Positions 1 through 9,464 of a stretch of 64,000 nt of DNA are shown here, one piece after another. Location of the stretch: assembly GCF_025602895.1 (NCBI RefSeq), contig NW_026516226.1, positions 310,001-374,000 on the forward strand, in the 5' to 3' direction. The translations under genes were made by a program, and so were the position numbers. This stretch comes from Polychytrium aggregatum. Taxonomy: Eukaryota; Chytridiomycota; Chytridiomycetes; Polychytriales. How positions within the stretch are numbered: position 1 is the stretch's first letter; the number at the start of each line of letters is the position of its first letter. Under the pieces are notes generated by a model. That model was given only the letters and a program-made list of their open reading frames with translations. It ran no database searches and had not been told where the DNA came from.

Positions 1-1321
1 TGTCGTGCCGTATCCCTTGGCAGCCGAAATGCTGCTGAGTCCGGCGGTAGCGATACCTCCAAGGAAACCAAGCGTCCCCTGGGGGCGAGATGACGCCTGG
101 GCAGCTATGTCTTGGGACCGGGAGCCTCGGGAGATGGAGGCTTGGGGAGGGGGTGCCTCGCCCCGCTCGTACGAGTCCAGCAACTTCATCACCTGCGCAA
201 TAGGATCAGCAGCATTGTAGTGTCAATGACCAGACCAGCGATTCAACGGTCTAATCGCAAACTCTGCCACGCCCGAGCATTTTCCGGGCGCACACACACC
301 TCGTCTTCGGTCATCTTGGCCATGTCTTCAAAGCTCCACTGGTCGCAGAGGCGGCTGAACCAGCGCATGCGCCGGTCGACCGACTCGGGGCTCATGTCCG
401 CATGTCGCTCGCGGACCCGCTTTCGCAGGTTGCCGATCCGTTCAACAGCCCGGCATGTTTGCTCGGGTCCGCCAGGAAGCGAGCTGACCACATGGCTTCG
501 GAGGCGGGCAGCTAGTCGAGGGCCGCAGCCGTTGGTGGAGATGCCGATCTGGCGAGCCGCATCCACAAACAGATCAAAGGATCAGCGGCGTCATTGCATG
601 GACGGCATGGGCGGTATTGCGCATTGGATGTGGGTTGCAGATATCCAGTTGGGATGAATTCCGCATCGGTAAGGTCGCAAGCCATCGATTGGATTGGGGT
701 GTGGGTCGTCGATTGCATCGACAGATGCATATTTGGTACCGGGATGTTGATGTGACGCTGCGTTAGTGCATCGACAGGACGCCATATGCAATCCATCGGA
801 CACAGATGCGACGACGCTCATGCCGGCCAAATCCCAAGCGATTCTCCAACTGAGGGCAAGCGCTTTCCGGTCCATGCGAGTGCCGGTCAACCCTGCTATT
901 GGCTGCTGACCTGCAACGGCCCCTCGCGATACTGAGCCATGAAGTAAAAGTCGCAGAGGTCCGGGATATCGGCGCAGTTGACGAGGATGCTTCGAGCACG
1001 GCACAGCTGTGCGATCCGGGCCGACTCTTCGTGATCGTCAATGCAGGACAGGACCATATAGACACCGCCGTCGAGGTCCAGATCGGCGTCGTCAAAGTTG
1101 CGGTCCAGATGGCGCACCTGGCCCAGGTCGATGCGTTGCTGCACAGCGGCCGTGAGGCCGGTCTGCGGCGCTACGATCGTGACCCGGGCATCGGCGTCTA
1201 GGGCGAAGAAGATACGCCCGGTGGCTTCCTTGCCTCCTCCGACGATGAGGACGTGCTTGTCAGCGAGTCGTAGGGCGGCCAGGAATGACGCCTGTCCGTG
1301 GACCTGTTTGAGCTCGGCCAT
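1..1321 (-). CDS. MET8: MET8-like siroheme synthase (precorrin-2 dehydrogenase/ferrochelatase), 3' end cut by window
   Basis: The product would oxidise precorrin-2 to sirohydrochlorin and insert iron to make siroheme, the cofactor of sulfite reductase. Three exons fit: 911-1321, 300-548 and 1-192, all joined in phase 0. The first 137 residues hold an NAD-binding Rossmann start (VLIVGGGKEATGR) and the DIPDLCDFYF segment typical of the family. Exon 2 starts with IGISTNGCGPRLA, the family hallmark at the domain junction, and joining it to exon 3 gives TEDEVMKLLDSYE. The last residues seen (TLGFLGGIATAGLSS) look like the hydrophobic C-terminal segment of many fungal MET8 proteins, so only a few codons are probably lost off the window edge. 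At 362 bases the first intron is long for this locus. The start at 1321 is the first ATG before the Rossmann fold. Confidence 0.9.
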
Positions 1322-1981
1322 GGCGGTTGGAGGGAGAGTGGCTGTACTTGGGAGAAGAGAGATGGCGGGTAGGGGTTCTCGGGCAGTTCTGCTTTTCTGG
1401 CGAGGACTTGCACAGTGCGGTTCGGTCGTGGACAGTGCGGCTCGGTCTTTCTGTTCGACAGCTCAGCTTGGTCTGGCTTGATCGGGACGGTATGCTCGAA
1501 AGAGCGCAATCAGCCCTGTGCCTGATTTCGGTGTGGCTTTTTTTGGCAGCGCAGTCGGGCACGTGGAATGGCGTGGGCCATGGGACAGGCATGGTCGACT
1601 CAGGGCCGTATCCAGCATGGCAGGCGGGCACTCGACAGCAGGGCCCTGAACATACACCGCTCATCACACACCGTCAAGTGGATATAATCATTTCCCTGTG
1701 TGGGGCGAAGTATCCAGCACAGCGAGCGAACAGGCAAGGTCGCTGGTTTGGGTACCGATCCAAGCCGTCCAGCCAGATCGATCAGCATCAACCGATGTGA
1801 AGGTGTCCCGGTTCAAATCAAGTTCGCTGTAACGAGCGCCAATACCAATCACGAATACGTCATTTGCACACAATCCACACCGTCGGGCCATTCACATATT
1901 TCGAGTAACCTGCTTCGGATAAGCCGCCTCTCCTCTTCACCGCCAGCCCCGTTGGCCTCTGCGTCCCATCGTTCTGTCGTG
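1322..1981. other. Intergenic spacer between MET8 and CCP5-like gene
   Basis: This is the shared upstream region of two divergent genes. I see no convincing coding segment. Near 1640-1660 a CTGAACATACACC stretch resembles the core of the dispersed repeat described at 4440-4765. At 1804-1825 there is an inverted copy of the GGGACACC-type end, so an old degraded element may lie here. Confidence 0.5.
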
Positions 1982-4171
1982 ATGAAGGTCCAGATCGACG
2001 AGTTCGAGTTTGACTCGGACTTTGACTCCGGCAACCTCGAAAGTGTTGTTGATCCGCTGGGCGGCGCTGGTCTCGAGGACTCGTCTGCGGCCCCTTTTCC
2101 GGCGACGAAGGGAACCCGGCGATTTGTTCTGTTCACACGGCCCGATGGCGCCGAGGAAGGCGCAACCCTGTCATCTAGCGACAAGAACAGGACATGGTTC
2201 CACTTTTCCGTTCGGCTCGCATCTGGCCCAGAAGTCTGCAGCGAGAATCGTTCGGATGCGAGCGCTGGCCCCAAGAAAACATTGTCCTCGCCAGCCAAGG
2301 GAGCATCGGCCAGGCGAATGCTTCCGAGTCGGGGTAGCGACTCTCTCACTCGCCTTACAAAGCCCGTCCAGTTGATCTTTCCGAACCTGAACAAGGTCCA
2401 GAAGCTCTTTGTGGCAGGGATGCGGCCATTCTTCCGCCGGGACGGCGACGGAGGCTGGAAGCGGATCTCACGGGCCCCGCTCTTCAAAGCATTCGACTCG
2501 GGCATGCGGCTCTGCTTCGAGTTTGACTTCTACGAGGCAATGTCCTCGACAGAGCTGCAGCAGCTCCCGCGCATTGATATCAAGTACTACTTTGCATACG
2601 GGATGCCGTACTCGTGTGCTGATCTCCATCTCCGACTGAACTGCCTCGATGCATTGTTCAAGGCCCACAACCCAAAGGCTGTCCCGAGCCTGCCCTCGAT
2701 CACTCAGACGGTGAGAAAGTCCATCCAAGACACACACGCCTCGATCGATCGTCTTGGAAAGACTGCTGGCACAACCGCGGAGGTCGGCAGCCTCTACTGG
2801 CATCGCGATACTTTGGCCGAATCGATCGAAAAACTCCCGATCGAGGTTCTGACAATCACGTCCACTGAGGACATGCTCGAGATTGAAGAGGATTGCCGCA
2901 TCCAAGGGCTCTTCCCTGACAGGGCTATCCCAAGAGCCAAGCGATTTCTGATGGCAAACGAGCAGAATCAGAGACCATCACTCGACGGCGGCGACACCGG
3001 CGATTCCTCAGGATCCCACAGCACCAGTCCTGCCAGCGACAGCAACTCGAGCCGCACTTCGCGATCCTCCCGCCGCGACATTCCGGTTGGCAATCGCAAG
3101 TCCCGGACTAAGCAAGGCGCCAAGGCCGCTGGGAAGCGGTTCGTGTTTGTGAGCGGACGGGTGCATCCTGGTGAAGCGGTGGCCAGTTACATGTTGGACG
3201 GGTTTCTCGGCTTTATTATCTCGGCCGATCCTCGAGCCAAGCTCCTGAGGAGCATGTTTGTTTTCAAGATCGTCCCGATGCTGAACCCGGACGGTGTGCG
3301 CCTGGGCTGCTATCGTGGCGATGGTCGTGCAGTTAACCTCAATCGAGTCTACGACGACCCGGACCCAGTGCTGCATCCGACCATCCACGCAACGAAGCAG
3401 TATATCGGCTACCTGTCGATGCTTGGGTCGATCGCATACTATTTCGATTTTCACGGCCATGCCAACAAATTCGGGTGCTTTCTGTTTGGCAACCGGCTCC
3501 CGTTGCTCGACGACCGCATTCAATCCTGGATGTTTGCTCGGTGCATGGAGCTCAACTGCCCGCAGTTTGACATTCAAAAGTGCGAGTTTCTGCGCTACGA
3601 AGCCCCGGATTCGGCCGGAAGCGCACGCTCTCTCCAAGAACGGAGCGACAATATGAACCGCGACCGAAGCGGCCGGGCGGTCATGTTCCGCGAGTTTGGG
3701 ATCGTCCATAGCTATACGATCGAGGCCAACTACCACTGCTGCCAGAAGCCGACAAGGGTGACTCCACGACGGATGCGGGATGCTGGCTTGTCAAGTCCAC
3801 CGGTATATCCGAAAGCAATATTGGGCAAGGGATGGTCTGTTGACGAGCTGGAAGGCATGGGCAAGGCCGTAGCCATCTCGATCTTGGACACGGCAAGAGC
3901 AAACCCATACACCCGCGTTTCTTGGCCAACGGCACAGACCTGGGCGAGGGAACAAGCCATGGCAATGTCCAAAGAGCCAAGTTCGGGAGGCTCCAGTTCG
4001 TCGTCGCTCGTGTCGATCAGCTCCATCGGGTCCGAGGCGCCATCGCCGCGGGAGCGCCCTGACGGAGATTCACTGCGGATCAGCGTTCGACTAAAGTCCA
4101 TCAATCTGAATGACCAGTACTCGAAGCGGCCTGCAGACCCCTCCCGAGCAGTACCAGCGCTGCAACGATGA
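1982..4171 (+). CDS. AGBL5: CCP5/AGBL5-like cytosolic carboxypeptidase (tubulin deglutamylase), M14D family
   Basis: A single exon encodes 729 residues. The N-terminal beta-rich domain of cytosolic carboxypeptidases is present (NRTWFHFSVR, then LIFPNLNKVQKLFVAGMRPF). The M14 catalytic domain follows with the zinc motif HPGE at about residues 395-398, MLNPDGV, the third zinc ligand in FDFHGH at about 491, and the presumed general base Glu in YTIEANY at about 581. The pattern is closest to CCP5, which removes branch-point glutamates from tubulin, in keeping with an organism that builds flagella. A Ser-rich spacer of about 50 residues separates the two domains. I chose the ATG at 1982 because the upstream 94 in-frame codons look non-coding. 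The C-terminal 120 residues are Ser-rich and poorly conserved. Confidence 0.88.
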   Translation: MKVQIDEFEFDSDFDSGNLESVVDPLGGAGLEDSSAAPFPATKGTRRFVLFTRPDGAEEGATLSSSDKNRTWFHFSVRLASGPEVCSENRSDASAGPKKTLSSPAKGASARRMLPSRGSDSLTRLTKPVQLIFPNLNKVQKLFVAGMRPFFRRDGDGGWKRISRAPLFKAFDSGMRLCFEFDFYEAMSSTELQQLPRIDIKYYFAYGMPYSCADLHLRLNCLDALFKAHNPKAVPSLPSITQTVRKSIQDTHASIDRLGKTAGTTAEVGSLYWHRDTLAESIEKLPIEVLTITSTEDMLEIEEDCRIQGLFPDRAIPRAKRFLMANEQNQRPSLDGGDTGDSSGSHSTSPASDSNSSRTSRSSRRDIPVGNRKSRTKQGAKAAGKRFVFVSGRVHPGEAVASYMLDGFLGFIISADPRAKLLRSMFVFKIVPMLNPDGVRLGCYRGDGRAVNLNRVYDDPDPVLHPTIHATKQYIGYLSMLGSIAYYFDFHGHANKFGCFLFGNRLPLLDDRIQSWMFARCMELNCPQFDIQKCEFLRYEAPDSAGSARSLQERSDNMNRDRSGRAVMFREFGIVHSYTIEANYHCCQKPTRVTPRRMRDAGLSSPPVYPKAILGKGWSVDELEGMGKAVAISILDTARANPYTRVSWPTAQTWAREQAMAMSKEPSSGGSSSSSLVSISSIGSEAPSPRERPDGDSLRISVRLKSINLNDQYSKRPADPSRAVPALQR

Positions 4172-4439
4172 ATGTGCGCGAGTCGGGATCAAGAGCGCAT
4201 GCAGAAGTACATGTTAGTGGCAGCAGCCGCAGATGAGGGTAACATCTCCAGCGTGGAGTACGGCAGGTTGTCGCCAGCAAGTATGTGCAATACATCTACG
4301 GGTGCAGACACAACGAAACGTGCCGCTTGTTCCATAGCCCAGCACCAGTGGCAGTTGTTCCAAAACAAACGGGACGGTGACCCTGTTCTCTGGCATCAGA
4401 GCCCTGAAGTCCGCTGATCATCTGGAGGCAGCCGTGGCT

Positions 4440-4765
4440 TGCGATTTGTTTCCAGTCCTGGCTGGCAATCTCTTGGTTTCGTGGGTTTCGGGAAGCATGG
4501 TCTTGAATACACCGGACGATCTCTGTGGCGACAATCGGCCGGTATTGACGTCGCGATGCGGGAGTGTCGTGTATTCATTCGACCCTCTGGACAGCTCCGT
4601 ACAGTATCAACATATCGGCCTTCTCGAGTCAGTTGGCTTGCAGGCACTGTGGACGTGCTCTTTGGTCATGATAGCGATGAGCAGTGTGTGTATATTCAGG
4701 ACCACAAATCAACGACAACCCCGGCTCAAAGCAGGGTGTCCTGTTTCAATTGGGTACGCTGTATT
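4440..4765 (-). repeat. Dispersed repeat family A, copy 1 (longest)
   Basis: Read on the minus strand, this segment matches 33929-34115 closely (shared tracts include TTGAAAC, GACACCCTG, GGTTGTCGTTGATTT, CCTGAATA, GACTCGAGAAGG, CGATATGTTGATA and GTACGGAGCTGTC). Its distal half matches 41500-41625 (CACTCCCGCATCGCGA, CGATTGTCG, CCCGAAACC). It carries no open frame of its own. It starts within the last codons of the GGPP synthase gene and extends into the spacer towards the CCP5-like gene, which ends convergently at 4171. Confidence 0.75.
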
Positions 4766-6810
4766 CAGTTCGCAGGAAACCTATGATGCCCTCCAGGGCT
4801 GGGTTGCCCCCGAGCCGGGCTATCTCGTCGAGGGCCTTCTTCTCAATATCGAAGAGGTAGTTGCGGGTGTATTCGAACGACCCGTTGTCCTCCAGCAGTT
4901 TGATCGCATACTGCTTGACAGACACATCCTTGGTCCTCTGTCGAAGTATATCTGATCCAGCAAATTTGAGACGTCCAGTGAGTGTGCTGTCGTTATCTAT
5001 CTGGACAGGGCAGAGCACTTGAAGCTGGCACCTTCGATGTGACCAAGGACACGGACGAAGATCGGCACGACAGTATCCCTGTGGCCGTGAAGTAGCTGTA
5101 GCATCACAATGGCCCATCTATTCGAATGGTGTGCTGCGTCTTACTCTGTATCTGCTGTCCGGACTCGTTCTTGTTGTGCTTGATGCCGTGAATCAGCACA
5201 AACGAAAACTTGCCCTCGGTCAGATCTTCGGCAAAGCCCTTGTTCTCTGTGTACTATTGGCAGGACCGAGCAAGAACCCGCGGGTCGCAGCGGGTTCGCA
5301 TGCAGCATTGTGAGTCTCCAAAGCGATCCCAGCACGCCGCCTGTGGTTCAACTGCTTAGCCATCAATCTCGAGTTGCCGAGTATGCTGCACAGCCATGCC
5401 TACCGTCTTGGAGTGGAGATTGATGTAGTCATCGCGGATCTGGAAATGAAGCCCAAGAATGTCTACCAGGGGAACGTAGTCGCTGCACAGAGGATGCAAT
5501 CAGTCGTCTTCTTTCAGTCAGAGCTTTCCACTGAACCACTGCCTCAACTTTGCTGCCTTGAACCACACGAGGCACTCACGATTTGCATCCCGAGGCGATT
5601 TCCATCATCTTGACGGCCAGGCGCAACAATCCACCCGTTTCTGCGCAAGAAAGGCGTTTGCTTGAGTCAAGAAGCAATGTCCATCGAAACGTCCAGGCGG
5701 TGGCTTTGATGCACCTTCCATCACGCTGTGCAGGACAGATGCGACTTTGATACACTACTGTTTCCAATCATCTCCAGGTATTCCTCCTCAGAGGGGCAGA
5801 TACAGCTGTCGCGCCAGTACAGCTCCATTCCCTGTCCCCGATGCAGAAGCAGGAGCTCTTCTGTAAAGACCTTGACGATTTCAGCACAGTTGAGCTGCAG
5901 CAGCTTTTGCAGTGCCAGGAAGTATCTGTTGGTGTGGATTCGAGGATAGTGCGGCTCGTGAGTGGAGGTATGCACAGCGACAACGACGGTGTCTGTTCCA
6001 GGCGCGGCCATCCTCCCCTCGGCCCTTGCAATCCTTGCCGAGCGGGCGACTTCCGGTCCAGCTGTTATATCAGCAGAGGACATACACATGATTTGCACAG
6101 TTGATGGTGAGAGGCACGCCGTAAATCTTGTGGGCGACTATACGAGGCATCCAAGGGTTAGCGCCGCGAAGTGTGGCTGGCCGAGCCAGCCGTAGCTTGG
6201 TAGGTTAGTTCCAGGCATGCCACGAGCTCACACCTGGAATGCCACGACGCAAGTCTGAGTTGTCTTGGATGTCGTCGATGCTAGAGAAGATGGGAGTCGG
6301 TATGAGTTGCACACGGGCAGCATATCGGTGTGATGGCAGGACCGTTGGTGGTGCTGTTGCCTGAGGGATTCTTGGCGCACTCCTCAGGGCCAGCCACGAT
6401 CCCGCGGATCCGATGCGTGCAGCAGCACGATGCGATGCATACAGTAGACTCGAGTTGTGGAGCATTTCGATGGCATCGCGGATGACGGCAAGTTTCTCAG
6501 GAGGAACATGAATCCACGCATCGAAAGCGTTCATCAGTTTGGAGCGGAATTCCTTGCCGCGCTGTCGCCATAGATACAGAAACGGCTCGAGTATGTCCTG
6601 GAGGAGCAGGAGGTACAGGAACAGGGATGGTCTTGACGTTAGAGTAGCGGATATGATGTGGGATGTGCTCCCCAGATCGAGAGGGACGACATGCCACAGC
6701 CGATCCTGTTGTGAGTGGGCTGGCTCTTGGGTGCAAGATCATCGGTTCGTTCTGGACGGTACCTTCTCGATCGGATGGCTGATATCGAAGGGAAGGTGGC
6801 TGCTGGACAT
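4746..6810 (-). CDS. BTS1: Geranylgeranyl diphosphate synthase, nine exons
   Basis: The enzyme condenses farnesyl diphosphate with isopentenyl diphosphate to make the C20 precursor for protein prenylation and terpenoids. Exons fit at 6763-6810, 6443-6597, 6234-6280, 6086-6137, 5759-5925, 5580-5640, 5404-5482, 5145-5253 and 4746-4951. All phases agree and give 307 residues, the usual length. Landmarks are the first aspartate-rich motif DDIQD followed by NSDLRRGIP, the stretch [27 protein letters not shown], the second aspartate motif in [29 protein letters not shown], and the C-terminal [15 protein letters not shown]. The ATG at 6808-6810 is chosen because the short first exon splices in phase into [10 protein letters not shown]. 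The final codons and stop lie inside a dispersed repeat (family A copy 1). Confidence 0.93.
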
Positions 6811-7083
6811 GCTTGCGTTCGGGACGGTTGCGATCGACGAGACGATGGGCGGCGGAGACGATGAGCAATTGAAACGGCGAGTGTCAGCGGGTGATGCTGG
6901 CAGCGACGTGGAGCCGACCAGGGGGCAAGGGCCAAAGAATTAGGGCTGGCCGAACCAGGGCGAACGGGGCAGACGAGCAGAACCAAACAGCACCGCACTT
7001 TGACCCAGATCCAGACACCACATCACCCAACCACCGCATCGTCCAACCACCGCATCGTCGGCCAGATACCATCCAGAGATACC

Positions 7084-8510
7084 ATGGCACATCCCGATCT
7101 GCCATCGCCGCTCAACTCGACTGACAAAAGTATGGTGATCGTCGATAATCTGCTCACCAAATCCATCCGCTTCATCCCAGCCCATCCGGCAGGATACTAA
7201 TATTCACGCTCCCGCAGTCACCATCGCGCTCTTGGGCGATGCCGGCGTTGGAAAATCGTCGCTGGCCCACATGATATGCAATCAGCAGCCTCTATCGGCA
7301 CCTTCGAGGACAGTTGGATGCAGTCTGCATGTCAAGGTTAGCATCGCCTGGCAGCCTCGGCGGCAGCGGCGTCTATTCACCAGTCCGGTCGAATCTGTCC
7401 TCATCCTCGATTGCGGTTTCCTGACTTGCACCGCCGTTGTCCTTTCGACGCCGCGACATTTGCCCCCTGCTTGCCCATCCGACTCTGGAAGATCCACGAA
7501 CACAGTCGGCGGAAAAAGACGTTCTTTGTTGAGCTGATCGACATTGGCGGCAGCGCAACCAGGCATCGGTCATCGAGGCATGTGTTTTATCGGAACGGGA
7601 TCGATGCGGTCATGCTGGTTCACGACTGCACCAACTCCAAGTCATTCAACAACCTGGCCAAGTGGCGAGCCGATGTCTTCGAGAGCCTGCGGAGCCTTGA
7701 ATCCAAGAAGCAACGATCGTTGAGCTCGTCAGGTATTGCTGCTCTTCATGCTTGCTTACTGTCCACTCGACTGCTCCTGTCGACGACTCACTCGCTGTCT
7801 TGGTAGTGGGTGGGTCAGGGGGAGTATGTTCTCGTCGGTATCCTGAAATACGAAGCTATTTCCAACAGGCTTCGAGCTGGACGTCTGTGTAAGCACGGAA
7901 ACCTCATCCCTTTCCTCATCGACCGGCGACATCCCTGTCCTGACCGTCGGCACCAAGATCGACCTGACAGAGGGCACTGCGAGCCGATACCGACAGATGC
8001 CGCACGACGGCGATCTGTCTGTATTCGTTGTATGTAGAGCCGATGGACTGAGAGCATGAGCCGCGCACAGCGAGACCACGACCGACTGTGCGGCTGCATG
8101 ATTGTGCGATTTGCACCCGTGTGCGAAAGAATGGAACGAGTTCTGCTGGCTAACGTTATGTTTCGCCGACGGCCGTCCAAGTCGACCCTGTCCTACGAAT
8201 CCTATTCCACTGTCGAGCCGTTCTTTTCATCGTTCTTCGAGAGTATCATCGACAGCAAGCTCCACCCGCTCCACGAACGAAGCCATCCTTTGCCGCACAC
8301 CCAGTACCAACCACGAGACGCCGTCTACAGCAACGGTAGGATGAACCTGTCTCGCCACAAGCGGAGGAGATGCATGGGGTTCTGGCAAGTCCGGTCAGCG
8401 GATGGCTATAGGGCGGACTCCACTGACTCTTTGTGGGGACTTTGACTGATCTTGCAGACTCCCAGCGACGGCGGCACATTGTTCCTGGCGAGAAGGCCGG
8501 ATACTTTTAG
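7084..8510 (+). CDS. RABL3: RABL3-like small GTPase, six exons
   Basis: This is a Rab-like GTPase of the RABL3 type. Exons fit at 7084-7129, 7218-7336, 7492-7732, 7869-8029, 8182-8335 and 8458-8510, giving 257 residues (animal RABL3 has about 236). The P-loop is LGDAGVGKSSLAH and is followed by SRTVGCSLHVKIHEH, a RABL3-specific stretch. FFVELIDIGGSAT takes the place of the usual WDTAGQ switch II. GTKID is the guanine-specificity motif. The C-terminus has no prenylation cysteines, as is normal for RABL3. The first intron has a TACTAAT branch site 13 bases before its acceptor. The acceptor before 7492 lacks a strong pyrimidine tract and was chosen on phase and similarity. The stop is directly followed by a family A repeat. 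Confidence 0.86.
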
Positions 8511-8625
8511 AAATGCACACAGAACGAAAGGGGCTGTCGCACTTCTGGGTTCTGAATACACACCCATCCACTATGGCCAAAGGATATGTCCAAAGAGATC
8601 GACATTGTGGTTGCCTTTGGGGCGG
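8511..8625 (+). repeat. Dispersed repeat family A, copy 2 (divergent)
   Basis: This segment follows the RABL3 stop codon at once. It shares CTGAATACACACCC, an ACTATGGCCAA tract and GATCGACATTGTGGTTGCCTTTGG with the copy at 37571-37690. Its left end, where the GACACC motif should lie, has diverged. Confidence 0.6.
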
Positions 8626-8744
8626 CTTCGTTTCGTTTCGTTTGTTCGCTTGCTTGGTTGCTTGTGTGTGTTTCGGTTCGTTTAATTCGTTATTGCTTTC
8701 TTTCTTTTTTTTTGGATTCCGGGCTATACCTGTATTACAGTCAA

Positions 8745-9000
8745 TCCAATAAAAACGGGACACCCGTGTTTTTGACCATTGAATGAATATTTTGTTCCCC
8801 AATGTTATCGCGCGCTGGCCATGACCATTCGCCAGTGTGTCCAAGAGCGCCATTCGCCGCTGGCACTCCGAGTCCAGTGTGCATGTCGATTGTGGAGACC
8901 GGAGAGCGACCGGTGGTCTTCACTCGGAGGCTGCCAAAGTGATTTGATGTATTTCTTGTGGCTTTGCTTGACGCAAGCACATCCCATACTACATCGCTGA
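8745..9000 (+). repeat. Dispersed repeat family B, copy 1
   Basis: It begins with AATAAAAACGGGACACCC and shares TGACCAT, a TATTTTGTTCCCCA-like tract and ATCGCGCGCTGGCCATGACC with the copy at 55930-56280. Similarity then fades but returns near GCTTGACGCAAGC. No open frame fits an encoded enzyme, so this looks like a small non-autonomous element. Confidence 0.65.
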
Positions 9001-9464
9001 TACATGCCGGTGCGTGTCGTTGGGGCTGCTGGTCAATCTCGTTTGTGGCGGGTGGTCGTCCTTCGGCAGCGCCGTGCACAGACCCGACATGGATCCGTCC
9101 ATGCACCCTCCCCCTTGGCAGATCTCGCACAGACCGATGGCAGCCCAGGCCACTGCGATCCCCACCACCGACACTGTCTCGCCCAGCCAAGGAAAGTGTG
9201 GCGGCGTGGTCTTTGTCGCTGCCACCTGCGTCCACGGGCGATGTGCTGCCGGCAAGGACCGGCTGCAAGGAAAAGGCTGTCGTCCGTGAGGCCTGACCCG
9301 ATACGGCTGTCCTGGACCCAAGACCAGCGCCGGCCCCAGCGCCCTTTTGCCAGCATCATCCTTCGCTGGCATTGGACCCGCCAGCCCGTCCAACCCGTCC
9401 GGCCGAGCCCAGCCCAGCATCGCATCTGCTCGCATCCCTCTCTCTGGCGGCTCTGCTCTCCCAG
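9001..9464. other. Presumed upstream region of the 9.5-13 kb gene
   Basis: The region is GC-rich, with an in-frame ATG at 9372 that could move the start of the next gene upstream. I see no other feature. Long minus-strand open frames here are composition effects. Confidence 0.4.

Noticed and set aside
549-910. Extra exon or small gene inside the long MET8 intron
   Set aside because: Open frames here do not align with any MET8 segment, and exons 1 and 2 join directly at the conserved GPLQ-IGISTNG junction.
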